Positions 1-9,434 are shown, counted from the stretch's first letter. The stretch is DNA of 64,000 nucleotides from Kribbella capetownensis (GCF_004331485.1 NZ_SJKD01000002.1:682001-746000), one strand, 5' to 3'. A program made the numbers and translations. The notes: generated from the sequence alone by a model not told the origin.

Positions 1-2
1 TC

Positions 3-1586
3 GCAGCCGCCCTCGCTGTCGCCCTTGCCGTTGCGCTCGCCCTGATCACCATCGGTCCGCGCGCCGAGGCCGACCAGTCCGCGCCAGGCTTCAGTACGTC
101 GTACCAGCGCATCCCCGGCGCGGGCGGGACCGGAATCGGCGCCGTCGTGCTGACGCCGACCGGCCAGGGCGACGGGCCGTTCCCGCTCGTGGTGATGCCG
201 TCGAGTTGGGGTGTGCCGAACGTCGAGTACGTCGGCCAGGGCGCGAAGCTGGCCAAGTCCGGGTTCCAGGTCATCGCGTACTCGAGTCGCGGCTTCTGGG
301 ACTCCGGCGGCGGCATCGACATCGCTGGCCCGCCGACCGTCGCCGACGTCAGCAAAGTGATCGACTGGGCCGACCAGCACACGCCGGCCGACACCAGCCG
401 GGTCGCCGCGGTCGGGATCTCGTACGGCGCGGGCACTTCGCTGCTCGCGAGCGCGCAGGACCCGCGGATCAAGGCGGTCGGCGCGATGAGCGGCTGGGCC
501 GACCTGATCGCGTCACTCGATCCGAACGACACGGTGGCGCTCCAGTCGGTCGCGGGCCTGCTTGCCCTCGGCAACATCACTGGCCGTCCGGGTCCGGAGA
601 TGGCCTCGCTGCAGACCAAGTTCGTCACCGGCAACTTCGACGGCGCGATCGCCGAGGCCAAGCAGTTGGCGCCGGTCAGGTCGGCCGCGACGATGGTCGA
701 CCAGATCAACGCGAACGCGCCGGCGATGTTCCTGGCCAACGCGTTCGAGGACTCGATCTTCCCGCCCTCGCAGTACACGGACTTCTTCACCCGGCTGACC
801 GGCCCGAAGCGGCTGCTGCTCGCGCACGGCGACCACTCGACCCCTGAGGTGCCCGGCGCGATCGGCCTGCCCAACGAGACCTGGGACGAGCTCGCGGCCT
901 GGCTGCGGCACTACATCGGCGGCGCGGACAACGGTGCCGACGCCGAGGCGCCGGTCCAGCTGAAGTCGCAACGCGGCGTCTGGCGTGGGTACCCGAACTG
1001 GGCCGCCATCGGGCAGCCGCGTACGGCGTACCTCACCAAGCCGACCGGGTTGTCGCGGACCGGCAGTCTCCAGACAAAGGCCTCGACAGGGTGGACCAGT
1101 CACATCGCCGCTGGCGTCCCGACCCTGGCGGACAGCGGCGTGGTGCTCGTTTCCGGCGCACTGCAAGGGCTTCTGTCGATCCCGACCGCGGTCGCGACTC
1201 CACTCGTGGACAGGTCGTTCGCGGGCGTCTGGTCCGGCCCGGTCTACACCAGTGGCGCGATCGTCAACGGCACACCGAAGCTGCATCTGACGGTCGAGCC
1301 GTCCGGTCCGAACACCTCGCTCTTCGCCTACCTGTACGACGTCAACGCGCTCGGTGTCGGCTCGCTGATCGCGCACAAGCCGTTCACCCTGCGCGACGCG
1401 ACTCCAGGCAAGGCCGTCCCGATCGACCTGAGACTCGAGGCGACCAGTTGGGAGGTCCCGGCCGGCAACCACCTGGTCCTCGTGGTGGACACGGTCGACC
1501 CGCGCTACCTCGGCCGTAGCGTTCTCGGTACGTCGGTCACCTTCAGCTCCCCGTCGAGCGACCCGTCCTGGATCAGCATCTCGTGA
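3..1586 (+). CDS. Secreted CocE/X-Pro dipeptidyl-peptidase-like alpha/beta hydrolase (5' end outside window)
   Basis: The reading frame is open from the first complete codon and its start lies upstream of the window. The first visible ~25 residues are a hydrophobic Ala/Leu/Val run ending near a PRAEA sequence, as in the second half of a signal peptide, so the protein is probably exported. The catalytic half shows an early GFWDSGGG loop, the nucleophile motif GISYGAG (Ser codon 420-422) and an AHGDHSTPE stretch that probably carries the catalytic His. The C-terminal ~200 residues look like the beta-sandwich domain of the X-Pro dipeptidyl-peptidase/CocE family. Such enzymes cleave esters or prolyl peptides; the substrate cannot be inferred. 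An internal ATG at 147 would delete the signal peptide and is not the likely start. Confidence 0.85.
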   Translation, partial: AAALAVALAVALALITIGPRAEADQSAPGFSTSYQRIPGAGGTGIGAVVLTPTGQGDGPFPLVVMPSSWGVPNVEYVGQGAKLAKSGFQVIAYSSRGFWDSGGGIDIAGPPTVADVSKVIDWADQHTPADTSRVAAVGISYGAGTSLLASAQDPRIKAVGAMSGWADLIASLDPNDTVALQSVAGLLALGNITGRPGPEMASLQTKFVTGNFDGAIAEAKQLAPVRSAATMVDQINANAPAMFLANAFEDSIFPPSQYTDFFTRLTGPKRLLLAHGDHSTPEVPGAIGLPNETWDELAAWLRHYIGGADNGADAEAPVQLKSQRGVWRGYPNWAAIGQPRTAYLTKPTGLSRTGSLQTKASTGWTSHIAAGVPTLADSGVVLVSGALQGLLSIPTAVATPLVDRSFAGVWSGPVYTSGAIVNGTPKLHLTVEPSGPNTSLFAYLYDVNALGVGSLIAHKPFTLRDATPGKAVPIDLRLEATSWEVPAGNHLVLVVDTVDPRYLGRSVLGTSVTFSSPSSDPSWISIS

Positions 1587-1779
1587 TCCTGTCCGCCGCC
1601 CGAGCGGTGACGGCGGTCGCGATCGATGCCCCAGGCAAGCGCACTCTCCAGCACTAGGCGACCCTCGAACCCCGGCACCGGCCCACGCCGGCCCTCTGAG
1701 GCGGGCAGGTTCGGGATGCGAAGTCGTCGCGTCTCACCGATCCTGGTAGGTACTGCCGACCATGGGAGGTGACAGTGCG

Positions 1780-2616
1780 ATGGCCGCTCCCAGCCGAGCG
1801 CTCGCGCCCACCTCGGTAAGCAGGTTCCGGCCGCCCCGCTTCGGGCTGAGCGGTTCACGTCTCGGCGAACCACCGGGTCCGGACGGTGACGCGGCCGCGG
1901 TCGCCACCGTGGACGCGGCGTACCAGGCCGGCATCCGGTTCTTCGACACCTCCCCGGCGTACGGAGAGTCGGAACGACGTCTTGGTACGGCGCTGCAGCG
2001 GCGGCCGCGCAGTGAGTTCCTCGTGTCCACCAAGGTCGTCGGTGCGGACGCCGGCGCGTCGGTGCGGACGAGTGTGAAAAGGCTCGGCCTCGCGGTCGAC
2101 CTGGTGCTCGTCCGCGACCCCGACGACGCTGCGCTCGAGGCGGCGTACCCGGTGCTGCAAGTGTTGCGGCGTAGGGGAGAGATCAAGGCAATCGGAGTGG
2201 CGTCGGGGGACTGGCGGCTGCTCGATGGACTGGTGCGCGATGTGGCTCTGGATTGCGTGTTGCTGTCCGGGCAGTACTCGCTCCTCGACCAGTCCGCGGC
2301 GCCGCTGCTGGATCGTTGCCTGGCCCGCGGCATCTCGGTGATCGTGTCGGGCATCCTGACCCGGCCGATCCTGCAGAGCGAGAAGTCCAGCGATCCCGTC
2401 GCGATCCGGGCACGGCGCATCTCCGCCGTCTGCGAGCGGTACGGCGTTTCGTTACCGCAGGCAGCACTCGCCTTCCCGGCAAGGCATGCCGCGGTTACGT
2501 CCGTGCTGATCGCGGCGGCCAGCCCGGCCGAGATCCGTGCCGACGCGGCCCTGGTCCGGCAGCCGGTGCCGGTCACCTTGTGGCGGGATCCGGAATTGGT
2601 GCGATTGGTATTCTGA
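1780..2616 (+). CDS. Aldo/keto reductase family protein
   Basis: Predicted TIM-barrel oxidoreductase of 278 residues. Family signatures are FFDTSPAYGESE (Asp and the catalytic Tyr), an STK stretch supplying the catalytic Lys, and the late LARGISVIVSG strand. The fourth tetrad position is weak: the usual His strand reads LVLVRDPDD, so chemistry may be altered. An upstream ATG at 1762 exists, but GGGAGGTG at 1764-1771 sits about 8 nt before the ATG at 1780, so 1780 is preferred. Substrate unknown. A second, unrelated aldo/keto reductase lies at 52483-53385. Confidence 0.85.
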   Translation: MAAPSRALAPTSVSRFRPPRFGLSGSRLGEPPGPDGDAAAVATVDAAYQAGIRFFDTSPAYGESERRLGTALQRRPRSEFLVSTKVVGADAGASVRTSVKRLGLAVDLVLVRDPDDAALEAAYPVLQVLRRRGEIKAIGVASGDWRLLDGLVRDVALDCVLLSGQYSLLDQSAAPLLDRCLARGISVIVSGILTRPILQSEKSSDPVAIRARRISAVCERYGVSLPQAALAFPARHAAVTSVLIAAASPAEIRADAALVRQPVPVTLWRDPELVRLVF

Positions 2617-2707
2617 CCGCAGGATCCGCGGTCTGCGGTTCCCCGGTCGAGTGGCGTCGTACCCGGTCCACGACAAGACGGCGCCCGCCCCAGGAGGGGC
2701 CACTCCG

Positions 2708-2962
2708 ATGCATGTCATCGACATTCTCGAGATCGCCGGCGCGGTCACCATTCTGGTCGCGTTCGCGGCGGCTCAGGCGGGCAAGCTTCGTCAGCGCACG
2801 CTCGCGTACCAACTGCTCAACCTGCTCGGATCAGGGGTGCTCGCGGTGATCGCCGCCGTCGAGTCCTCGTGGGGCTTCCTGCTCCTGGAGGGCAGCTGGG
2901 CCGTGATCAGCCTGATCGGCCTGCTCACCCTCAACCGAGGCCGAGAGCCCGCCACGCACTGA
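2708..2962 (+). CDS. Small membrane protein, CBU_0592-like
   Basis: An 84-residue protein with three hydrophobic stretches: residues ~5-22, ~37-55 and ~60-75. It matches my recollection of the CBU_0592-like family, which has an N-terminal IEIxG-type helix, a YQLLNLLG motif and a WAxISLIGL-type last helix. Function is unknown. The ATG at 2708 follows CAGGAGGGG with good spacing; the longer frame from 2537 runs through the preceding gene and is not supported. It lies 91 nt after the aldo/keto reductase on the same strand. Confidence 0.8.
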   Translation: MHVIDILEIAGAVTILVAFAAAQAGKLRQRTLAYQLLNLLGSGVLAVIAAVESSWGFLLLEGSWAVISLIGLLTLNRGREPATH

Positions 2963-2971
2963 GCTATCGCG

Positions 2972-3817
2972 TCAGAACTTGTCGCCGGGGTTGGTCGGCG
3001 GCGTTCCCGAAGGCAGCGTCCCGGTGGGGGTTCCGGTCGTCGGCGTCGAACTCGTGGTCGGCGTCGGTCCGGTCGATCCGGTGTTCGGCGGCGGGGTGGT
3101 CGGGGTGACTGTCACCGTCACCGTGTTGCTCGGCGTCGGGATGACCGGCTCCGGCTCCAGCGGCTCGGCGTTGCGGAACAGCAACCAGGCCAGGAACACC
3201 GCCAGCGCCATGATGAGCGCCATTGTCACCAGCGCGAAGACCAGCGCCCAGCGCGAGGCCGGGCGCAGGATGTTCGGCCACGGCAGCGGCCAGATCCGGA
3301 ACAGGCCCGGCCTGCGGCGCCCCTCCCAGTAGTGCCGGAAGTCCGGCCCACGGACCCGTCCGTTCTGCGGGACCCGGTCCATCAGTACGGCGGACAGCAC
3401 GTCCTCGCCACGGCGCTCCGCGATCAAGCGCTCGTCCGACGCCGCACTGCTCCCGTCGTCGGTCCGGATCGGGCCGAGCGCGACCCACAACGCCAGGTCG
3501 TCGTCGTCCGAGTCGTTGTGCGCCAGTACTCCGTCGTCCGGCAACTCGTCGACGGCGTTCACGAACCGGTCGCGGGCGGCCGCGTCGTCCGCGGAGCCCT
3601 CGGTCATCATCGCGACCACGGCGCTCCGGCCGTCGTCGGCGCTGGCGGTGTACAGATAGCCGGCCGCGTTCGCGCCGAGGCGGCCGCGCAGCCAGTACTC
3701 CCCGACTCGCGGCGGGTCCTCCGGCAGCAGCGGCAGGGCGTCCGGGATCACCCGCGCAGGCGCGTCCTCCGGCGTATCCGCCGTACGCACCTCAGCCTGT
3801 GATTCCGTCGCAGTCAT
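2972..3817 (-). CDS. Single-pass membrane protein with degenerate kinase-like N-terminus
   Basis: 281 residues. The N-terminal cytoplasmic part (residues ~30-110) reads like the N-lobe of an actinobacterial Ser/Thr kinase: GEYWLRGRLGA resembles a glycine loop and is followed by a YLYTA strand. The VAVK position reads VVAMM, so the ATP-anchoring Lys is absent, and no HRD or DFG follows. A single transmembrane helix (ALVFALVTMALIMALAVFLAWLLF region) precedes a ~60-residue Pro/Thr/Gly-rich outer tail. The start at 3817 has GGAGGTG just upstream; the longer frame to 4330 would overlap the MoxR gene. It is divergent from the MoxR operon. Function unknown; the kinase relationship is my inference. 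Confidence 0.75.
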   Translation of the reverse strand: MTATESQAEVRTADTPEDAPARVIPDALPLLPEDPPRVGEYWLRGRLGANAAGYLYTASADDGRSAVVAMMTEGSADDAAARDRFVNAVDELPDDGVLAHNDSDDDDLALWVALGPIRTDDGSSAASDERLIAERRGEDVLSAVLMDRVPQNGRVRGPDFRHYWEGRRRPGLFRIWPLPWPNILRPASRWALVFALVTMALIMALAVFLAWLLFRNAEPLEPEPVIPTPSNTVTVTVTPTTPPPNTGSTGPTPTTSSTPTTGTPTGTLPSGTPPTNPGDKF

Positions 3818-4058
3818 CACCTCCAATCCCACCACATCCCTGGTAGCACTGTCGCCACCGGGAGAACTCACCGGCTGTGACGGCCCCGATCGAGGCGTGT
3901 GAATTTGGGTCGATGGGGAGGATGGGGAAAGGACCTGGTGGGCCGTCGGAGCGGGGGACCCGGGGATCTGATGGAATGGCCGGAGTTGTGAGTGCGCCAC
4001 AGCAGCGAGGCGGCGCGGAGATGACCAAGGTCCGTGCGCGGACCCCGGAAGGACAGGC

Positions 4059-5093
4059 ATGACCGAAACCACTGTGCCGGCTGGATCGGTGGCCCAGCAG
4101 TCCCGGCTGATCGGCGAGGCCGTCACCGAGGTCAAGCGGGTGATCGTGGGCCAGGAGCACATGGTCGAGACGCTGATGGTCTCGCTGCTCGCCAAGGGCC
4201 ACTGCCTGCTCGAGGGCGTGCCCGGTGTCGCCAAGACGCTGGCGGTGCGGACCTTCGCGTCGGTGGTCGGCGGCACGTTCGCCCGGATCCAGTTCACCCC
4301 CGACCTGGTCCCGTCCGACATCGTCGGCACCCGGATCTACCGGCAGACCCGGGAGGCGTTCGACATCGAACTCGGCCCGACGTTCGTGAACTTCGTCCTC
4401 GCCGACGAGGTGAACCGGGCCCCGGCCAAGGTGCAGTCCGCGATGCTGGAGCTGATGGCCGAGCGGCAGGTGTCGATCGGCGGCCAGACCTTCCCGATGC
4501 CGAAGCCGTTCATCGTGATCGCCACCCAGAACCCGATCGAGTCCGAGGGCGTCTACCCGCTGCCCGAGGCGCAGCGAGACCGGTTCCTGGTCAAGATCGA
4601 CGTACCGCACCCGCGCGGGCACGAGGAGTTCGAGATCCTCCGCCGGATGAGCGTCGACCCGCCGGAGCCGCGGCAGGTGCTGAAGCCGGAGACGATCCTG
4701 GAGCTGCAGCGGTCCGCTGAGCAGGTCTTCGTGCACAACCTGGTCGCGGAGTACGCCGTCCGCCTGGTGATGGCGACCCGGACGCCGTCCGACTTCCACC
4801 TGCCCGACCTGGAGCCGATCATCGAGCTCGGCGTCAGCCCGCGAGCCACCCTCGGCATGATCGCGGCCGGGCGGGGACTCGCGCTGATCCACGGCCGCGA
4901 CTACCTGCTGCCGAGCGACATCCAGACCGTCGCGCTGGACGTGATGGGCCACCGGCTCGGACTGACCTTCGACGCGGTCGCCGACAACATCGACCCGCGC
5001 GCCGTGATCGAGCGCATCCTGGCCACCGTCCCGCCGCCCCAGCCGGTCTGGCGCGACGGCAACGACGGCACCGGCCGCCCGGAGTTCGTCTAG
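4059..5093 (+). CDS. MoxR-family AAA+ ATPase
   Basis: 344 residues, the usual MoxR length. Walker A is GVPGVAKT (residues 53-60), Walker B is in VLADEVNRAP, and the conserved IATQNPIESEGVYPLPEAQ region and lid domain follow. MoxR ATPases act as chaperones that mature or remodel protein complexes, typically with VWA proteins. The ATG at 4059 follows GAAGGACAGGC. The gene ends in TAGTG, so its stop overlaps the GTG of the DUF58 gene by one base. This is the first gene of a translationally coupled MoxR-DUF58-VWA operon. Confidence 0.95.
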   Translation: MTETTVPAGSVAQQSRLIGEAVTEVKRVIVGQEHMVETLMVSLLAKGHCLLEGVPGVAKTLAVRTFASVVGGTFARIQFTPDLVPSDIVGTRIYRQTREAFDIELGPTFVNFVLADEVNRAPAKVQSAMLELMAERQVSIGGQTFPMPKPFIVIATQNPIESEGVYPLPEAQRDRFLVKIDVPHPRGHEEFEILRRMSVDPPEPRQVLKPETILELQRSAEQVFVHNLVAEYAVRLVMATRTPSDFHLPDLEPIIELGVSPRATLGMIAAGRGLALIHGRDYLLPSDIQTVALDVMGHRLGLTFDAVADNIDPRAVIERILATVPPPQPVWRDGNDGTGRPEFV

Positions 5094-6082
5094 TGGCCAA
5101 CCGCCCCGACCCGCGAGCTGCGATGACGATCTCGCAGCTCGCTCCCGAGCGTGCCCTCCGGCGGCTGGAGCTGACCGTCGTACGGCGGCTGGAGGGGTAC
5201 CTGCACGGGGAGCACCTGGGCCTGCTGCCCGGGCCCGGCACGGAGCTGGCCGAGGCCCGGGAGTACCAGGTCGGGGACGACGTACGACGGATGGACTGGG
5301 CCGTCACCGCCCGTACGACGGTCCCGCACGTGCGGGACCTGATCGCGGACCGGGAGCTGGAGACGTGGGCCCTGGTGGACCTGTCCGGGTCGATGGACTT
5401 CGGGACGTCGCAGCTGGAGAAGCGGGAGCTGGCCGTCGCGGCCGTCGCCACGGTCGGGTTCCTCACCCACCGGCTGGGGGACCGGTTCGGTGGCCTGATG
5501 CTGCGTGACTCGGCGCTGCGGCGCTGGCCGGCCCGGTCCGGGCGTCTGGCCCTCTACGGCCTGCTCCGGGCGCTGCTGGCCGAGCAGATGGGTGACCAGG
5601 AAGCGCACCGCAGTGACTTGGCCGCTGCCCTTGAATCGATGGCGCGCACCCAGCGCAAGCGGGGTCTGCGCGTGGTCGTGTCCGACTTCCTGACTCCGCA
5701 GGACGGCGAGGTCGACAGCCGGCTGGAGCCGTCCTGGGAGCGCGCGATGCGCAAGCTCACCGCGCAGCACCAGGTGCTCGCGGTCGAGATCGTCGACCCG
5801 CGCGAGCTCGAACTGCCGAACATCGGCGTGGTCACGATCGGTGACCCGGAGACCGGCGAGGTGCGCGAGATCGACACCCGCCGGCGCAAGGTCCGGGAGG
5901 CGTTCGGGCTGGCCGCACTCGCGCAACGGGAACGAACCCGGATCGCCCTGCGTAGGGTAGGTGCGGGGCACTTGGTCCTGCGCACCGACCGGGACTGGGT
6001 CGCCGACACCGTGCGGTTCGTGCTCGCCTACCGGCGAGTGGCGCCCCGCCTGCACCAACCGCCGAAGGGAGTGGCTCGCTGA
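5093..6082 (+). CDS. DUF58 domain-containing protein
   Basis: 329 residues. The DUF58 core is visible: GRxxExAxxREYQxGDDxRRMDWxxTAR at about residues 50-75, then a VWA-like DLSGSMDF motif (DxSxS MIDAS type) at about residue 97. Proteins of this kind pair with MoxR ATPases, with a presumed role in complex assembly or envelope stress. The GTG at 5093 overlaps the moxR stop; an ATG at 5123 is an alternative start. The stop overlaps the ATG of the VWA gene (TGATG), so the three genes are probably co-translated. Confidence 0.93.
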   Translation: MANRPDPRAAMTISQLAPERALRRLELTVVRRLEGYLHGEHLGLLPGPGTELAEAREYQVGDDVRRMDWAVTARTTVPHVRDLIADRELETWALVDLSGSMDFGTSQLEKRELAVAAVATVGFLTHRLGDRFGGLMLRDSALRRWPARSGRLALYGLLRALLAEQMGDQEAHRSDLAAALESMARTQRKRGLRVVVSDFLTPQDGEVDSRLEPSWERAMRKLTAQHQVLAVEIVDPRELELPNIGVVTIGDPETGEVREIDTRRRKVREAFGLAALAQRERTRIALRRVGAGHLVLRTDRDWVADTVRFVLAYRRVAPRLHQPPKGVAR

Positions 6083-7035
6083 TGGAGTTCCTGTCTCCGG
6101 CCAGACTGTGGTTCCTGCTGATCATCCCGGTCGTGCTCGCGGCGTACATCTTCCTGCAGCACCGCCGGTCGCAGTACGCGCTGCGCTTCACCAACATCGC
6201 CCTGCTGGACCGGGTCGCGCCGAGGCGGCCGCAGTGGCGGCGGCACCTGGCCGTGGGCCTCGCGCTGCTGTCCGCGCTGTCGTGCATCGTGGCGTTCGCG
6301 CAGCCCAAGGACAAGGTCAAGGTGCCGCGCGAACGGGCCACCATCGTGGTCGCGATCGACGTGTCGCTGTCGATGATGGCCACCGACATCGAGCCGAACC
6401 GGCTCGAGGCGGCGAAGAAGTCGGCGAAGAACTTCATCAACCAGTTGCCGGGCAAGTTCAACGTGGCCCTGGTCAACTTCGCCGGTACGGCGTCCATCAT
6501 CGTGCCGCCGACCACCGACCGGGCGACCGTACTGCGTTCGGTCGACGGCCTGGAGCTGGCCGAGTCGACCGCGACCGGTGAGGGCATCTTCACTTCGCTG
6601 CAGGCGCTCACCCAGGTCCCACCGGACCCTGACCACCCGAATGACCCGGCCCCGGCCCGGATCGTGCTGCTGTCCGACGGGAAGCGGACAGTCGGCCGGA
6701 CGGCGCAGGAGGGCGCGCAGGCCGCGAAGGCGAAGAACACGCCGGTCTACACGATCTGCTTCGGCACCGACTCCGGCTTCATCGAGATGGACGGCATCCG
6801 CCAGCGGGTGCCACCGGACCGGGCCGAGCTGCGCAGCGTCGCCGAGATCAGCGGTGGCGAGGCGTATACCGCGGAGTCCGCGGGCGAGCTCGAGGACGTC
6901 TACAAGGACATCGGCTCCTCGGTTGGGTACGACGAGGTGGACAAGGAAGTCACCGCCCGCTTCGCCGGTATCGCGATGCTCTTCACCCTGGCCGCCGCCG
7001 GTGCCTGTATCGCCCTGGCGTCCCGGTTCCCGTAA
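6082..7035 (+). CDS. VWA domain membrane protein (BatA-like)
   Basis: 317 residues. An N-terminal membrane helix (residues ~8-25) and a second one (~55-73) precede a von Willebrand A domain whose MIDAS motif is D93-V-S95-L-S97. The last ~20 residues form another hydrophobic helix (FAGIAMLFTLAAAGACIAL). This is the BatA/YfbK-like topology, with the VWA domain between membrane anchors. It is the last gene of the MoxR-DUF58-VWA operon and overlaps the upstream stop by one base. A metal-dependent partner-binding role is inferred from the family. Confidence 0.93.
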   Translation: MEFLSPARLWFLLIIPVVLAAYIFLQHRRSQYALRFTNIALLDRVAPRRPQWRRHLAVGLALLSALSCIVAFAQPKDKVKVPRERATIVVAIDVSLSMMATDIEPNRLEAAKKSAKNFINQLPGKFNVALVNFAGTASIIVPPTTDRATVLRSVDGLELAESTATGEGIFTSLQALTQVPPDPDHPNDPAPARIVLLSDGKRTVGRTAQEGAQAAKAKNTPVYTICFGTDSGFIEMDGIRQRVPPDRAELRSVAEISGGEAYTAESAGELEDVYKDIGSSVGYDEVDKEVTARFAGIAMLFTLAAAGACIALASRFP

Positions 7036-7194
7036 CCCCGACCAGAAGCGCGACACGGCCGTGATGTAGTTGACACGGCGAGGTTGCTGGTGTTGGTGGG
7101 GTCGGTGGTGCAAGATGTACGCAGAGTTCCGCCGGGAACGACGCGGCTGTTCGAGAACGCTGGGGAAGGCGCCCCTCGAGCACAGGAGGTCCCG

Positions 7195-7692
7195 GTGGCG
7201 ACGACTCGTGGCGTTCTTTACGTCCACACCGTGCCGTCAGCGTTGTGCCCGCATGTCGAGTGGGCCGCGGGCGGCGTACTCGGCGTGCCTGTGAAACTTG
7301 ACTGGACGCCGCAGCCCGCAGCTCAGGGCACCTATCGGGCCGAGCTGTCATGGCAGGCCGAGGCAGGGACGGCGGCCAAGCTGGCTTCCGCGCTGCGCGG
7401 ATGGCAGAAGCTCCGGTTCGAGGTGACCGAGGAGCCCAGCAACGGCGTCGAGGGCGAGCGGTACTCGTTCACCCCCGACCTCGGTGTCTTCCACGCCACC
7501 ACCGGCGTCCACGGCGACATCATGGTGCCGGAGGAGCGCCTGAAGGCGGCGATGCTGAAGGCAGCCAGCGGTGAAGCCGACCTGACCGAGGAAGTCGAAC
7601 GCTTGCTCGGTCGCCCCTGGGACGACGAGCTCGAACCCTTCCGGTACGCCGGCGACGGCGCACCGGTGCGATGGCTCCATCAGGTCGTCTGA
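7195..7692 (+). CDS. DUF3145 domain-containing protein
   Basis: 165 residues beginning VATTRGVLYVHTVPSALCPH, typical of the actinobacterial DUF3145 family, which is commonly found beside the fab cluster as it is here. Function is unknown; the linkage suggests a connection with lipid synthesis or growth. The GTG at 7195 has AGGAGGT five bases upstream and gives the family length. The frame can be extended to 7084, but the extra residues have no supporting leader. It is transcribed towards the convergent carboxylase gene. Confidence 0.88.
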   Translation: MATTRGVLYVHTVPSALCPHVEWAAGGVLGVPVKLDWTPQPAAQGTYRAELSWQAEAGTAAKLASALRGWQKLRFEVTEEPSNGVEGERYSFTPDLGVFHATTGVHGDIMVPEERLKAAMLKAASGEADLTEEVERLLGRPWDDELEPFRYAGDGAPVRWLHQVV

Positions 7693-8003
7693 ACGGAACC
7701 TGAGAACTTCAGAAGAAAGCCATGGCGGGCAGCGACTTCCCCGAACTTTTGGATGAGACTGAGCATCAGACATCTCACTAGGGTGGGAGGGGCCGTGGCC
7801 GCTGGGCCACCGGGTGTCGGGACACCCCCGGTTGTCGAACAACAGCGGCCGCACCACGTGAAGGGCGCGGACCTCAGGGTCCGCGCCCTTTGTGCGTGTC
7901 TGGGCGTGCAGCTCGACAGGAGGTGTGTCGCGAAACCCGGCCGCTGACGCCGCGCGCAGGCGTGGCGGACGGGCCGAGCCGCCGACACGTCCTGTCGAGT
8001 TGT
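7693..8003. other. Convergent intergenic region with a terminator
   Basis: About 310 bp between DUF3145 (+) and the carboxylase gene (-). Apart from the hairpin at 7863-7888 I see no coding signal. Short open frames on both strands here have no ribosome binding site or recognisable product. Confidence 0.6.
7863..7892 (+). terminator. Intrinsic terminator hairpin
   Basis: A perfect 11-bp GC-rich stem (7863-7873 with 7878-7888) with a TCAG loop, followed by TTTGTG. It lies downstream of the DUF3145 gene and could also stop leftward transcription of the carboxylase gene. Confidence 0.75.
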
Positions 8004-9434
8004 TCAGAGCGGAATGTTCCCATGGTGCCCGCGGGTGCGGCCGGTTGCTTCGGCGTCGGCGATCGCGGTGGCCAGGGCCGTGCGGGTCTTGGCCGGGTCG
8101 ACGACCTCGTCGACAACGCCGATCTCGCGGGCACGGTCGATGCCTCCGGCCAGCTTCTCGTGTTCGGCAGCGAGCTCGGCCTCGACCTGAGGACGCAGTT
8201 CAGGGTCGACCTCGGCGAGCTTGCGCCGGTGCAGCACCCGGATCGCGGCGACCGCGCCCATCACGGCGACCTCCGCACGCGGCCAGGCGAAGACCCGGGT
8301 GGCGCCGAGCGACCGCGCGTTCATCGCGATGTAGGCGCCGCCGTAGGTCTTCCGGGTCACCAGCGTCACCCGCGGTACGACGGCCTCTGCGAACGCGTGC
8401 AGGAGCTTCGCACCACGCCGTACGACGCCGTCCCACTCCTGACCGACACCGGGCAGGTACCCGGGCACGTCGACCAGGACCACCAGCGGTACGCCGAACG
8501 CGTCGCACATCCGGACGAACCGGGACGCCTTCTCCGCCGATAGGGCGTCGAGGCAACCACCCAGCCGGAGCGGGTTGTTCGCGATCACGCCGACGGTGCG
8601 ACCGCCGAGCCGGCCGAGCGTGGTGACGATGTTCGGTGCCCACCGCTGGTGCAGTTCGACCGAGGAGTCCTCGTCGAGCACCCCTCCGACCAGCGGATGG
8701 ACGTCGTACGCGCGCTTGGCCGACTCCGGCAGCAACCCGGACAGGTCGGTGTCGGGAACGTCGGTCGCCACCGTCCCCTGGTTCGCGAGCAGATCGGTGA
8801 CGCGCCGGGCCCGCTCGATCGCCGCGGCCTCGGAGTCGGTGGTGATGTGGACGACGCCGGACCGCCGGCCGTGCGGCTCCGGCCCGCCGAGGCGGAGCAT
8901 GTCCACGTCCTCACCGGTGACAGAACGGACCACATCCGGCCCGGTCACGAAGATCCGGCCCTCCGGACCGAGGATGACGATGTCGGTCAGCGCCGGCCCG
9001 TACGCCGCTCCGCCCGCGGCCGGACCGAGGACGACGGAGATCTGCGGGATCTTCCCCGACGCCTGCGTCATCGCGTAGAAGATCTTCCCGACCGCATGCA
9101 GGCTGAGCACGCCCTCGGCCAGCCGGGCGCCGCCGGAGTGCCACAGGCCGATGATCGGCACCTGCTCCTGCCGGGCGACCTCGTACGCCCGGACCACGAC
9201 GTCACAGCCTTCGTCGCCCATCGCGCCACCCATCACCGTGGCGTCGGAGCAGAAGGCGATCACGGGTGCGCCCTCGACGGTCCCACGCGCCGCGATCATC
9301 CCGGACAGGTTGTCCGGAGTGATCAGCTCCAGGCTGCCGGGGTCGAGCAGGGCGGTCAGTCGGGTGACCGGGTTGCGCGGGTCCTGCTCGCGGGGCAGCT
9401 TGACGGGCTTGGGTACTACGGGGGCGGTGGTCAT
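8004..9434 (-). CDS. Acyl-CoA carboxylase beta subunit (carboxyltransferase)
   Basis: 476 residues of the acetyl/propionyl-CoA carboxylase carboxyltransferase family. Both crotonase-like halves are visible: SGGARLAEGV and GPAAGGAAYGPALTD in the N-half, and VDVPGYLPGVGQEWDGVVRRGAKLL and TRKTYGGAYIAM in the C-half. It should transfer CO2 from a biotinylated alpha subunit (not in this window) to acetyl-CoA, giving malonyl-CoA for the adjacent type II synthase, as AccD6 does in related bacteria. The ATG has GGAGGACCT upstream. It is last in the leftward fab cluster, 78 nt after fabF. Confidence 0.93.
   Translation of the reverse strand: MTTAPVVPKPVKLPREQDPRNPVTRLTALLDPGSLELITPDNLSGMIAARGTVEGAPVIAFCSDATVMGGAMGDEGCDVVVRAYEVARQEQVPIIGLWHSGGARLAEGVLSLHAVGKIFYAMTQASGKIPQISVVLGPAAGGAAYGPALTDIVILGPEGRIFVTGPDVVRSVTGEDVDMLRLGGPEPHGRRSGVVHITTDSEAAAIERARRVTDLLANQGTVATDVPDTDLSGLLPESAKRAYDVHPLVGGVLDEDSSVELHQRWAPNIVTTLGRLGGRTVGVIANNPLRLGGCLDALSAEKASRFVRMCDAFGVPLVVLVDVPGYLPGVGQEWDGVVRRGAKLLHAFAEAVVPRVTLVTRKTYGGAYIAMNARSLGATRVFAWPRAEVAVMGAVAAIRVLHRRKLAEVDPELRPQVEAELAAEHEKLAGGIDRAREIGVVDEVVDPAKTRTALATAIADAEATGRTRGHHGNIPL

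Noticed and set aside
7753..7947. 64-codon ORF after DUF3145 containing the terminator hairpin
   Set aside because: The hairpin at 7863-7888 lies inside it and the encoded peptide has no recognisable feature.
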